Shown: in pieces, positions 1 to 11,679 of the stretch
Layout of the letters: each line of letters begins with the position of its first letter
Position numbering within the stretch: the stretch's first letter is position 1
Origin: Cordia subcordata
Taxonomy: Eukaryota > Streptophyta > Magnoliopsida > Boraginales > Cordiaceae
DNA: 64,000 nt
Direction of reading: 5' to 3'
Assembly: GCA_028554755.1 (NCBI GenBank)
Contig: JAPTOF010000014.1
Location: forward strand, 6,076,001 to 6,140,000
Translations under genes and position numbers: made by a program
Notes under the pieces: generated by a model
Database searches by the model: none
Seen by the model: the letters and a program-made list of their open reading frames with translations, nothing else
What the model was told of the DNA's origin: nothing

Positions 1-1172
1 CAGATGAATTCGTACAGTTGCGCCGACTGAGATACCTAAATGTGGCGCAGAACAACCTGTTTGGAGAGGTACCACAGTGGCTTGGAAGCTTGGTAGAGCT
101 TCAGCAATTGTTTCTACATAACAATAGTTTCACAGGTCAAATTCCACCTTCTTTAGGCAACATCTCAAAGCTAGAGACATTATATGTCAGGTTCAACCAG
201 CTTACCGGTTCCATACCACCTAGTCTTTTCAACATATCTTCCTTACAAGAGATTGATCTCGCAGATAACAATCTGTCTGGTAGCTTGCCAATGCATATGT
301 GTGATCATCTTTTTGCACTTAATGGACTGTACCTCTCCAAGAATCAATTTTCTGGCGAAATCCCGCTTAATTTGTACAGGTGTAGAAATCTCCAGATTTT
401 GTCATTGTCCTACAATCAATTTAATGGCAGCATACCAAGAGAAATTGGCAAGTTGACCATGCTCCAGATGTTGTACCTTGGCGGAAACATTCTCCAAGGT
501 ATGGAATTTTCTTGTTCATGAGCATGCCTAAGATTTACCGACTTCTAACGATATACTGGAAGTTGAATTTTGCTTGTGGTTCACTGTAATCTCTTGATAG
601 AAAACTTTAGCACTTGTTAGGGGAAAAAAAAAAAAAACTTTACAAGATCTCAAGTAAATAAACAGGTAGTGATGCTTTAAATAAACAGAAGACAATACTT
701 ACTTTGATCTATTTCTATTATTTCTATTTTTTTAAATAAGAGGCCAAGTTATATAAAGTGCACCTATCATGTCATGACAAAAGTGTTTCCCTCGTGATCA
801 CAGTGATTGTTTTGTTATTCTAATTTTTTGTTCTTAGCGAAAGTAAAATAAATACTTTAGGACAAAAAAATACTTGTAATTTATTATCTTATGAAAACAA
901 GAAAGTAAAATAAGTAAAAATTGAAAGTCAAAAAAAAGAAAGAGAACGGTGGGAAAAGAAAAAGAAAATAAAAGAATAAAGAGATAAAAATAAAAAAAAA
1001 GATTGAAAGTTAATTAAAAATTAAAAAGAAAATAATCAAGTCACTTAATTTTTGATTAAAAATGAGACTATTTTAAAAAAATAATAGTCCTTTTGAAACC
1101 AAAAATAGTTAATAGTTTGATGGTTAAAATAGGACTACCTGAATAATTTAGTAGCATCTAGAACAATTTACC

Positions 1173-1212
<40 letters not shown>

Positions 1213-4200
1213 CATATATATATATATATATATATATTAATATTAAATTAGAATTGCCAAAACTGAAAACAATCCAGACCCGAATTTGGCTTCAAAAAAA
1301 AAAACAAAATCAATAGTTTTCAACCCTAAACACTTAATTTATTGTCCTTAAAAGTTTCAATAAAATTTGTAAAGTCCATGAAACTCATCTAGAATCATTC
1401 TAACTTTATAAGAATTATAGATGATTTTTAATAACAGAAAATAAAATTTAAATCACATCTAATGATTTAACAAGGCCTTGCTCTGATACCACTTGATAGA
1501 TAACTTTAGCACTTGTTAAAAAAATAATAATAAACTTTACAAGATTTCAAGTAAATCAACAGCCGGTGATACTTTAAATAAACAGCATAGAATACTTACT
1601 TTGATCCATTGAAGAAAGCTTTTGAAGGGACTAGGATCTTCTAAGCCTTGATACATTATTTCTGCCGTTCTTCTCTGGGATGGGGCAGAGAGGAAAATAA
1701 TACGTATCTAACTTAGGGACCATAACTCTTTATATATAATTAGGTTCACACTTGAGTTATGGGGCCCATCAATCATAACCAAGATGTTAATGGGTACCTA
1801 CACATATGAAGTCCATACTTAATTAATTGATATTTCTACAAGCCCATATAATTAAATTCTTTATTAGATCAAACAACTGAACTCCTTTGATTGATAACGG
1901 ACCTGTGTACAATTACATTAATATGTGACTCCATAAAATAGAAAATTACTAACATTTCTCGCCTTCACCAACTTTGTAGGTGGAATTCCAGTGGAGATAG
2001 GTAACCTTACACGGCTGGAGTTACTGAGCTTACGAAGTGGTTCTCTAACAGGGAAAATTCCATCTTTTCTCTTTAACATGTCCTCCTTGACAATAATTGA
2101 CTTGGGTAATAACAGCCTGTCTGGAAGCCTCCCAATGGATGTCAATTATGGTCTGACTGTCCTTGAAGTGCTTTATCTCAATTCAAATAACTTAACTGGC
2201 CAAATTCCTTCTGGTATATGGGAATGCAAAAGGCTTCAATCATTGAGCTTGGCTAATAATAATCTCCAAGGTGACATCCCTACTAAGGTCGAGAATCTGA
2301 CGATGCTCAAACATCTATTTATTAAAAAGAATCACTTGACAGGTAATTTTGCTTCTAATATTTGTCAAAGTCCTACACTAGCACATACCAATCCTCATAA
2401 ATTATGGAGTTATTCAAAATGAAATCATTTTCAACTTAATGGTTTGTGAACTGCCTCGCTTTTTTATTGTATGTAAAGTAACAAAGTGAAGATTCCGATG
2501 CTCCTTTATGTGATATCCCAAACGAAGCAAAATTGATAGAGAAAACTGTTGTTGCAAGTCTCTCTTAAACTGCAAACTAAATTCAAGATCATTACCATTG
2601 ATGTTCAAATTAAGGTCATTGAGATAGATCTTAGGACCTCTTTGTTGAGGGGTCAAGAGCTACAAAGTTCCATTCAAATGAAGAAATCATAATGCATTTA
2701 GCACTTCCAAACATCTCCTGCATTTACGGAGTATATAAGTTAGTATATTGCACCAGCACCATGATTACATTTTGGTGGCTCTTCTTGATTTCTTGAAGAC
2801 CGTGGCTCAGTTATAAATAGTTCTAATCCCCCTTCTTTTGGTGTAATTCACAAAATCTAGTAAACATTTTACTGTCAACTAAGCATTTCTTATGCAAACT
2901 TCATAGGCATTTTAGGTCCCGCTAGCTATTCATAGGTTTTTTGGTCAAAACTTAATGAAAAAGAAGCAAAGCATTAAAAATTAGCAAGGGTAACTTTGAA
3001 TTTTGAATTTCTTTTTAACTTCAAATTTTCCATTTCAAATCTAAATTTTTAATTTTTAAATTTTTATTGTCTAAATTTTTTAATATTCATTTTTAAATTT
3101 TTATTTTTTTAATTTTTAAAATTTTCCAATTTTTTTTTAATTTTGAATTTTTGTTTTATAAAGTGAAGATACAGAAATTATGTTGTAAGTTTAATGAGGA
3201 TATTTTGGTGAAAAAAATATAGCAAATTCTAATATTTGGCATTCATACAAGCAAAAGAAGAGAATGCAAGGCACTTTCCGTTAATTTAGATAGAAAAAGT
3301 TAGGGTTGGTGATTATGCTACTTTTGAAAAGTATGGGGAGGAATGTATTATGTTTTAAATCACAAAGGAACAATCCAGTTACTCATACAAATTACGGAGG
3401 GTAAAATTACCCATATCTATTTATTATTTATTTATTTTTTACTCCATGCTTAAACTGGGGATGAATATGATAACATACAGTACGATCAACAAGAAAAAGG
3501 AACATACCAGCTTCGTAAAAATCTGCCAATTTATATGGCCTCTATTTTAAGTGCTCTAAGTGTAGTAGCAATCAATAAACATACACACTTGCAATTGAAT
3601 TGTTCAAGAGAATCCTTTCAGAATAGAGCCAAGTCATTTGCGGTTCATCATAAAGATTTTCTGCTTAAATATACATGGTAGGCCTTTTGAATTTTGACCC
3701 ATGATGGAGTAATGTTTTCAATACATGGCAGGTGAATTACCTGCTGAGATTGGCAATTTGAATATGGAGAAACTCGTCGTTGGAGTTAATGGCCTCTCTG
3801 GACCTATACCTTTCAAAATCTTCAACATGTCCATGCTCAAAATCCTATACTTGAGCCAGAATCACTTCTTCGGAGGCCTACCATCAAGTCTGGAAATTGG
3901 ACTTCCTAATCTTGAAGAGCTTTATCTAAGTAATAACAGACTCAGTGGACCGATCCCAAACTTTGTTTCAAATGCTTCCAAGCTTACAGTTCTGGACATG
4001 ACTAATAATTCCTTTCATGGTCCTATACCAACCACACTTGGCAACTTGAGACTACTGCGACTGCTTATGCTTGGAGAAAATAACTTGACAGGAGAAGCTT
4101 CTACTCTGGAATTGAGATTCGTCTCTTCTTTAACAAACTGCAAGCATTTGGAGATGGTGGAACTTTCATTAAATCAGCTAAATGGCATCCTTCCGCCATC

Positions 4201-6202
4201 AATGGGAAATCTCTCTTCTTCTCTTTATTATTTCGGAGCTTTCGGATCCAAACTCAAGGGTGCCATTCCCAATGAAATTGGAAACTTGAGTAGCTTGCAG
4301 GGCATCTATTTCAATGACAACGAGTTGATTGGGAACATCCCAGCATCACTTGGAAACCTGGAATCTTTTGGAGGCATGTATCTTGACCATAATAAGCTGG
4401 AAGGATATATTCCAACTGACCTTTGCAACTTAACAAAACTGGGGGATATATATCTTAGTGGCAATATGCTCAGTGGATCCATACCAGCGTGCTTGGGTGA
4501 ACTAAAGTCTCTGAGAAGAGTCTACTTAGATTCAAACAGATTAACTTCCTCGATACCACACGACTTCTGGAACCTTGATGATCTAATTGGCGTAAACTTA
4601 TCCTCGAACCATCTAAGTGGTTCTCTACCAATGGAGATTGGAAACAAAAAGGTCATAACAGAATTAGGCTTATCATGGAATCATTTTTCAGGTGATATCC
4701 CTAGCTCAATTGCCGGCGCCCAATCACTTGTTTACCTGTCCTTAGAGCATAACAGGTTTCATGGGGTGATTCCCGAGTCTTTAAAGAACTTGATGAGCTT
4801 GAAGTATCTTGATTTGTCTTACAACAATTTATCTGGAGTAATTCCAAAATCACTTCAGACTCTCAGGTACCTAGAATACTTTAATGTGTCTTTCAATAAT
4901 TTAGATGGCGAAATCCCAACAGGGGGACCTTTCTCCAACTTTACTGCTCAATCCTTCCTGCACAATGATGCTTTATGTGGGTTACCTCGATTTCAAGTTC
5001 TTCCATGTAAAACCAAAACTTTCAGGTCAATAAGTGTTTCTTCATTAATGAAATACGTGGTACCTGCTCTTATTATTGTTGCTATCCTTCCACTGATTGC
5101 ATTTCTTTTGATAAGAAGACAAAAGCACTCTACTAAGCCAAAACAGGATCCATTATCATTGCCTTTTGCAATGAGAGAGGTATCATATCAAGAACTTCGA
5201 CAAGCAACAGAGGCCTTTAGTGAAGCCAACTCACTTGGAACTGGAGGTTTTGGTACGGTATATAGAGGGAAATTGTCTGACGGGTTAAATGTTGCAGTAA
5301 AAGTATTCCATTCTAAGTTTGAAGAGGGGAACAAGAGTTTTCTTGCTGAATGTGAAGTGTTGCGCAATGTACGTCACCGAAATTTAGTTAAAATCATTAC
5401 CTGTTGCAGTAACGAAGATTTCAAAGCCCTGGTGCTAGAATACATGCCTAATGGTAGCCTGGAGAAGTGGTTATACTCTGCGAACTATTTCCTGAACATG
5501 CGACAACGGATAGAAATTGCAATAGATGTTTCATTAGCCCTAGAATATCTTCATCATGGTTACACAACTCCTGTAATTCATTGCGATATAAAGCCGAGTA
5601 ATATACTACTAGATGAAGATATGGTTGCGCATGTTAATGATTTTGGTATTGCCAAACTCTTTGCTGAAGGGGAGTCCACCATTCAGACTAGAACATTGGC
5701 CACAGTTGGTTATATGTCACCAGGTGATCCTTTTACATACTATTCTGTAATCTAAAGTTCATTTCAATTTTTCATTCTTCTTTAAACTTATGATCATTTA
5801 GTTTTTACAAATTTTTGGTAAATGCTAAATGTCAATATAGAGTATGGAGCTGAAGGGATAGTATCCACAAGTGCTGATGTTTATAGCTTCGGAGTACTTC
5901 TGCTGGAACTGTTTACGAGGAAGAAACCAACTGATGATATATTCAGGCATGCAATGAATTTAAAGAGTTGGGTGAGCAATTCATTACATGATGATTCAAT
6001 ACTTAATGTTGTTGACACCACTTTGTTTGGAGAAGAAGAAGAAGAAGAGAATCTCCCTATAAAAAAACAATCTATATTATCTATTTTTCATGTAGCAATG
6101 GATTGCATGATTGTTAGCCCACAGGACAGAATTAGCATAAGGGAAGTGGTGACTAAACTCCAGAAGATTGAAATCACGTCGCAAGCGAATCTTTTGGCCT
6201 AA
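1..6202 (+). CDS. LRR receptor-like serine/threonine kinase (LRR-XII, FLS2/EFR/At3g47570 type), 5' end outside window
   Basis: Plasma-membrane receptor kinase; the family senses microbial or peptide ligands through an LRR ectodomain. Exons: <1-498, 1980-2342, 3732-5723, 5841-6202. All junctions are GT-AG and the joined frame is open for about 1070 residues to TAA at 6200. Exon 1 enters in frame (first full codon at 3). Seen: many 24-residue LRRs (LxxLxLxxNxLxGxIP), a paired-cysteine LRR cap near 4970-5010, one membrane helix (5050-5116), then a kinase: glycine loop GTGGFGTVY at 5233, VAVKVF lysine at 5290-5310, catalytic HCD (not HRD) at 5579-5587, DFG at 5639, activation-segment GYMSPE spanning the last intron, and subdomain IX DVYSFG in exon 4. 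HCD marks it as non-RD, as in FLS2, EFR and Xa21. The last intron (5724-5840), inside the kinase, is the one usual for the family; the introns at 499-1979 and 2343-3731 are additional. No frameshift or stop seen. Signal peptide and promoter lie upstream of the window. The ligand cannot be inferred. Confidence 0.9.
595..1900 (-). mobile_element. Degraded TRIM/copia-like LTR element in LRR-RLK intron 1
   Basis: Two related direct repeats of about 115 bp begin TGATAG at 595 and 1494 and share the motifs ACTTTAGCACTTGTTA, CAAG.TTTACAAGAT.TCAAG and AATACTTACTTTGAT. Immediately left of the second copy is GCTCTGATACCA (1480-1491), the reverse complement of the initiator-Met tRNA primer-binding site TGGTATCAGAGC. 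The right copy is therefore the 5' LTR of a minus-strand element; it continues beyond 1610 and holds a minus-strand TATA box (rc of 1729-1739). The left copy stops matching at about 709, so that LTR is truncated. No coding sequence lies between them, which fits a TRIM or a heavily deleted copia. The right limit (somewhere in 1800-1900) is a guess. AT microsatellites fill 1165-1240. Confidence 0.55.
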
Positions 6203-6474
6203 ATGATAGATAGTAGCTTTCTACTCTTACATGTTGAATCTTTATATCCCAAATAGGAGGTGGACCAACTAACAGAAAAGAAGTTTTACGCCATAATGCT
6301 ACGTACAATTTGTTTTTCAGTTTTCCTTTTTGTTCGTTTTGGCTATTTGGGAGGCCGAAGCCAATTGAACTATAATTCTCCTAGGTGGAGTCTCACTCTC
6401 TTAACCTTTTTAAGAGTAAGAAGTTGTCTTAGATATTATTGGTAGCTATTCTATTTTACAACTCAAAGGGAATA
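6203..6474 (+). other. 3' flank of the LRR receptor kinase
   Basis: Presumed 3' UTR and terminator region after the TAA at 6200. No clear AATAAA signal and no other gene was recognised. It ends where a minus-strand copia LTR begins. Confidence 0.4.
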
Positions 6475-6709
6475 TGTGTTTGTAGAGAAAATGAGTATTT
6501 TCTATATGATTGTGTTGTGATTGATTAAGTTTCACTAGTACAATGCTCCATTTTATAGGCTTTAAAGAGAACTCAGATTCAGGCAATTGACTCTTTAAAT
6601 TACAAATACATGAACACTAAAACTGTCAAGGTTCATATGATTAATCTAGATTCATCATTTATTTCAAACAACTCTTCCAGTACCCGCACGAACCATGTTG
6701 GACAACACA
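6475..6709 (-). repeat. 3' LTR of a decayed minus-strand Ty1/copia element
   Basis: Read on the minus strand, the segment begins TGTGTTGTCC at 6709 and ends CTACAAACACA at 6475, i.e. TG...CA. It carries a TATA box, TATAAAATGG (rc around 6545-6560). It is preceded (6712-6735) by a purine-rich GAGAGGGAGC tract of the kind that primes plus-strand synthesis in copia elements. The RNase H remnant of the same element lies upstream on the same strand (7080-7260). No second LTR or target duplication was found, so the element is a 3' fragment. Confidence 0.55.
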
Positions 6710-7079
6710 TTACTCAATATGCTCCCTCTCAATGTGTCCGCTCTGGAACTCTAACAAGCTTTCTCAAGTAGTGAACCTTTCCTCTTTAACACAGACGTAT
6801 AACGTGAATGGTCTCGTACACAACAAAACCCAAAACCTTGAGAACTAACAGAAGAAAATAGTTTTTGTATGCTAATAATATAAGTGAAACCTTTAAAATT
6901 ATGTTAATGAAGATCCTCCAAAAGAGGTTTTATTAGAAGTATATACATGCATAAGTTCTCTCTTATAATAAAAGACTAAAAAGGAAATAATAAAACTTGC
7001 TGGTTTAAGTAAATGAATTGAAATTAAAATCATATCAAATCAATTGCGATGATTATAGCATTTAAATTTTTGCATATCT

Positions 7080-7265
7080 TGATGATCCAAATATTTGAAA
7101 AAAACTCGCTCCACATCACTCTTGGAAGTGCTTTTGTAAACATGTTGGCAATTGGTCTTCACTTGGACAAAATTTGAGTTGAACATATCTTTTTCCAATA
7201 ACATCTCTAATAAAATGATGATTCATTGCAATGTGTCTTGTTCTATTGTTGTTTTCTTGGGCAGG
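7080..7265 (-). pseudogene. Ty1/copia RNase H C-terminal remnant
   Basis: On the minus strand the segment reads RTRHIAMNHHFIRD, then VQLKFCPSEDQL, then after a frameshift NMFTKALPR. This is the characteristic copia RNase H tail (RTKHI..RYHFIR...ELKFCPTEDQLADIFTKALPR in typical family members). The frameshift and the lack of upstream pol sequence show it is dead. It belongs to the same relic as the LTR at 6475-6709. Confidence 0.75.
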
Positions 7266-7269
7266 CTAC

Positions 7270-8050
7270 AATACTGGAACCAGCCTAAATCACCCAACCA
7301 AAATGGTGAATTGAATAACTTGGCAATGCAAAATCGCCCTCAATAGACAAGTCCACGTATGGATCACAATTCACAAGGAAATGTGGCTATTGGACATATT
7401 ATATGAGTCTGTTTGTAGAAAGTCAATCCAAATACTTGTTGACAAAAAAAATTAAAAAATCAAGGTTGCATGTAGAAATTTGAAGGCATAAAGTTAACAT
7501 GTAATATGAGGTGTTTCATAATTTTTAGCGAGAACATATCAATTCTCATAAATTACAAAATAATAAAGTGTATCTACAAAAGTATAAGTTAAAAACTTAT
7601 ATAAATAAAATAGGTTTAAAGGTTAGAATGATAAAATTGAATGATGAGAATCTGGTTGCAAAAGAGATCACTCGTACATAAAAAGTTGTGTATTCTTAAC
7701 AAGAAAAAGAAATTCTTTGACTTGTGATGGAAGAGAAATATGGTAAATTAGAATAAGATAATGTATAATTGGAAAAGGGATGCAAATGATATGAATATAG
7801 TGAAGATTTAATAGTAAAACATAATTAGAACGACTCATACAACCCCACATCTTTCCTTTAAAGAACAACTATTGCAATAGGACTGCCCAATGCGCGGTCA
7901 TGCCCCATGCCCTTGTGTGATCGAAGTTTTCTTTGTGCTTGTAGAACCTCTTACAGTTCGAAGGTGATAAGAGTCCTAGCAAGACAAAAATCATTTAACA
8001 AAGTGTAATCCCAAAATTTGACCACTAATTCCAACATGAAAATATATTAA
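7270..8050. other. AT-rich spacer, nothing recognised
   Basis: No splice-supported coding sequence, RNA gene or clear repeat was found on either strand. Short open frames here show no family resemblance. Confidence 0.5.
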
Positions 8051-8059
8051 CCCAGATTT

Positions 8060-8240
8060 AGTAGGTGCCTTAAAACATCTCCATGAACAAGTTTCCAGTT
8101 GGTTTCTTCTTGAAGTTGATATGGTGTTTCCAATTGGTTATAGTTTGCAACATCTCTGTTCTCATCATGATCATGGCAACCATACTAAATAGTAAGAGAA
8201 CAATCATCAGAATTTATGATAGAAAACCAATGGATCTGGT
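8060..8240 (-). pseudogene. Transmembrane 9 superfamily (TM9SF/EMP70) gene fragment
   Basis: The minus strand reads IHWFSIINS (8209-8238), then in other frames MVAMIMMRT and EETNWKLVHGDVLRH (down to about 8063). In intact TM9SF proteins, which are nine-helix Golgi/endosome proteins, the order is IHWFSIINS, then the first membrane helix ending ILMRVL, then an acidic linker and GWK..HGDVFR. The order is kept but frames shift at least twice, so this is a dead fragment of under 200 bp. No other TM9SF exon was found nearby. Confidence 0.7.
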
Positions 8241-8794
8241 AACCATTCATCAAAATATGAGTATTCAATTCAATGCCAATTTGATATCACTTTCCTGAGA
8301 AAGAAGTAAACCAAGCAACATAAAAGAACCAGGGTGAAAGGCTCGAAGAACATTTCTATCTCCGCAGCTCTACGAGAGTTGGCAAAAGACAAAAGCAGAA
8401 TTTGATTATTCATCCTAATATCTAGTACTCAGACATGGTTCTTTTGAATATCAAAATACGAAATAATTAATTGCAAAGCAAAACATAGCCAAGAGTAAAA
8501 CAATTTCGCTGTGCAAAAGCTTGCAGATGTAGAAGACAAACTATATTCCTCTTTGTCTTGAAGCCATATACATGATATCTTGAACTTACACAAGCTACTG
8601 GAAGCATCATGTTCTTTACTCTATCTATGCCTAATCCATGGACTGAGCAAGAGAGATACTAAAATTTATCAGGCAGGAGCTGGGGCACAAAAGCAATTTT
8701 TCAGTGAGGACTAATATTAATTCAAGAATGCATACAAGGCAGATTAAAAAGCAAGGTAGATTCAAAAAGAGCACCGCATGTGTCTTGCCTGCAC

Positions 8795-9290
8795 TTAGGT
8801 GCCAGAAGTTGCTTTATAGCCTTCTTTCTTAAGAACTTTAGCTATGGATATGTCTCCAGTCTTGACAATCCTTCTATCCTCCTATAGTTTAAATGGAAAA
8901 TTAATAGCCAAAATTGTAGAAAAACTTAACATTTACGTTGTACAGAGAATTCAAATTTGAAAAATGAAGAGCATAAGGGGAACTATGTTCTTATTGAAGA
9001 AACATACAATTAATAGACATATAGAATAGGAAAAAAGGGAGTCAAAATACTTTTAAGTTGATCCTAACAAACAATGCGGTTCCTCTGTTTGCAAAAAGGG
9101 AAAAATGAAAAGAAATTGGCTTACCATAACACGGATAAATGTTGGCTTGATAAAGCTAGAAGCCTCAAGTAATGAGTAATCATCAATTTGGAATTCTTGG
9201 GAGTTAAGAGGGCATTTATTACATCTCAAAGTGCGTCAACATCTAAATAGAATCAATTTCATCCAATATAGCAAAGTTTGCACTAAGAAC
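8795..9290 (-). pseudogene. SufC-like ABC ATPase (ABCI6/NAP7 type), last two exons, decayed
   Basis: SufC is the ATPase of the plastid SUF iron-sulfur cluster assembly complex. Two minus-strand exons are visible. The first (9290-9125) begins after a TTACAG acceptor and encodes VLSANFAILDEIDS (the Walker B region), LDVDAL, LLTPKNSKLMITHYLRLL and FIKPTFIRVM. It ends at a GTAAGC donor. The last (8881-8795) encodes EDRRIVKTGDISIAKVLKKEG and ends ATSGT-stop. Exon order and splice sites match the plant gene. A base is missing in the D-loop Gly codon, an Arg codon is TGA (CGA to TGA), and there is another frameshift before the last segment. Walker A, Q-loop and signature exons are absent. Retention of the intron shows it came from genomic DNA rather than mRNA. 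Confidence 0.85.
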
Positions 9291-10078
9291 CTGTAAGAAA
9301 AAGGACCGATCTAAGCTTCCAATCATAAACATTTTAGACCAAAAATACTTTGCACAAACAGATAACATGTAGCATCTAAAGCATCACTTGGGAATTTTTT
9401 TCCTCTCCAAATGTTACTACTTCTGAAGGTTAGGGTTCAAGTTTTCATAACAGCACCTTGCAGTTTTTCCAAGGTAAAGCTACGCATGATAGATACATGT
9501 ATACCCTCAGAGACATAAGCACACTACGCAAAACATAGATAAACTATTTTGATCATCACAAGAAATAGAAGCATTAAGCGGCGACCTTGGCACTGAGTAA
9601 AACAAACCACTACAGCTCCGGTAGAACGAAATCTTCCCTAAATTGGAAAAGAAATAAACAAAAATGTTGACATATTTTACACAAAAAGCTCCCAATTACA
9701 TCAAGAGTTAGCAATGAAGTGACCATTGTGACATATTTTTTAATTTCCTCAATTATCAGCCTAAAGAGTGACCAAGAACCATACTTATACAAGAGAATTC
9801 ATCACGTATGCAAAAAGTAAGCTTTCTACAATTCATACGTAGCATAGTTTGTTCCGGACTAGCAACCCTTGATGCAAATTCAAAAATATTATGATAAGAC
9901 AACAATCACCTAACTGCATCCCCCAACCTACAACCATAAAGCCGAGATATAAACAAAATGAAAGGTAAACAACTGTTATTCAGTGTAATCAATAATGGCC
10001 TCTAAAAATAAGAGCGGAAGCATTCTTAAATGCGAACAAAACGTTTCAAAGAAAGCAAAAAGAGATTGTCAATTACTT

Positions 10079-10130
10079 TAAGTAATCATTTCCATCGTAT
10101 CCACCAATAGCATAGATTGAACCATTAAGG
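10079..10130 (-). pseudogene. Possible Kelch-repeat fragment
   Basis: The minus strand encodes NGSIYAIGGYDGNDY, which fits the central strands of a Kelch blade (YxxGGxDG). It is only about 50 bp and open sequence ends just beyond it, so it is either a relic or chance. Further upstream on the same strand (10484-10461) is an ATG followed by eight codons and a GT, and upstream of that promoter-like sequence with the palindrome AAACGACGTCGTTT near 10700. Whether these belong together is unknown. Confidence 0.3.
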
Positions 10131-10869
10131 TACCCAAATCAAAATGTATATTTGGGGCGAATAGAGGAAGCATGTGAAGGGTAAAAGAAGAAGGGGGAAA
10201 AAAAAGACGGTGTAAAGTAAAGCTCAACGACTTTTGCCCAGAAAATTGAATAGGAAACATCAACATATCGAAAACCTCCTAAATCTATAAGCTTAACTAT
10301 CCTCCCAAAACAATTTCAACCTAAAATTCTATTAGAGCAGCAATAGTTATATAATTAAACAATTAAAGCCTTAATTTAATACTAAAGGAGCATTGTAACT
10401 GCTGCAACTAATCAAAAACTTTGAAAGCAAAGTCTTAATAGCAATTAAAAATCATCAAACCTTCCAACCATGGAGTGAATCCATTCCTCTATTTTCTTCT
10501 TTTTCTGGATTCTTTTTCTTCTCCCCTCTGCTTTCGGTACAACATAGTAGATATAAAGTCACTAAGATACAATACAAAAGGGATATATGTTATGAAACAC
10601 AAAGAGACAGAGATCAAGGAACAGGTGGCAAAAGCACGAGATGGAATAAATCGTGAAGCGGCAGTATAAATACATGTGGTGACAGAGCTGTTGCAAACCA
10701 CAAACGACGTCGTTTTGGTAACAAACGCAAGGCCAACGTCATTTGTACAAAGAATAAAGGTGGTCATTCGCTCTTTTATATAATAGTAATAGTAATAGTA
10801 ATAATATGGTCAAAGGAGTCGTGACAAAGTGAATCGACTTTTTGACGACAACATCAGAATGTATGGTCG

Positions 10870-11545
10870 CTGTCATCATATTAGAATACAAGAATATGAT
10901 TTCAGCAGTTTGTAAAATTTTTATGTGAGACAAATTGCTTGTACATATTTTTTAGTAGTTTCTCTTTAGACGTAAGATATAATTACAGCAGTTTGCAAAA
11001 TTTTTACTTGGTACAAATTGCTCACTTACATTCATTAATTGTTTATTTTTAAATGTTATTAGAATACAAACATATGATTTCAGCAGTTTGTAAAATTTTC
11101 ACTTGGAACAAAATGCCCACACATATTTGTTAATAGTTTCATTCTAAACGTTGTCATAATAAAAACTATATGATTTTAGCAATTTGTAAAATTTTCATGT
11201 GGGACAAATTGCTCGCTCATATTCATTAGTAGTTTCTTTCTAAACGTTGTTAGAATACAAAGATATGATTTCAACAGTTTGTAAAATTTTTACGTGGGAC
11301 AAATTGCTTCCTCATATTCATTAGTAGTTTGTTTCTAGACGTTATTAGAATACAAAGATATGATTTTAGCAAGTTTGTAAAACTTTCAAGTGGGACAAAT
11401 TGCTCACTCATATTCATTAGTAATTTCTTTCTAAACGTTGTTAGAATATAGAGATATGATTTCAACAGTTTTAAAATTTTTATGTGGTGACAAATCGCTT
11501 GCTCGTACTCATTAGTAGTTTCTTTTTAAACGTTGTTGCAAAATG
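10870..11545. repeat. 95-bp tandem satellite, about seven copies
   Basis: A unit containing AGAATACAAAGATATGATTT, CAGCAGTTTGTAAAATTTT, GGGACAAATTGCTC and TTAGTAGTTTCTTTCTAAAC recurs with the CAG(C)AGTTTG motif at about 10905, 10988, 11083, 11179, 11274, 11369 and 11466. Spacing is 83, 95, 96, 95, 95 and 97 bp. Copies differ by roughly 10-25%. No coding potential. It lies directly left of the CACTA element. Confidence 0.85.
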
Positions 11546-11679
11546 TCTAAATGTAATTATGTATACTTTCATTATTCTTAAGACTGTCAAAATATTATGT
11601 GGTTATGTAATTAATCTAAGTTGAAGAATAGCTTGTCAACAAATTAATTTGTTAACCATTACAAGAAAAATTGCCACCA

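Noticed and set aside
10870..11545. CRISPR-like array
   Set aside because: Contiguous diverged 95-bp monomers with no unique spacers, in a plant nuclear genome.
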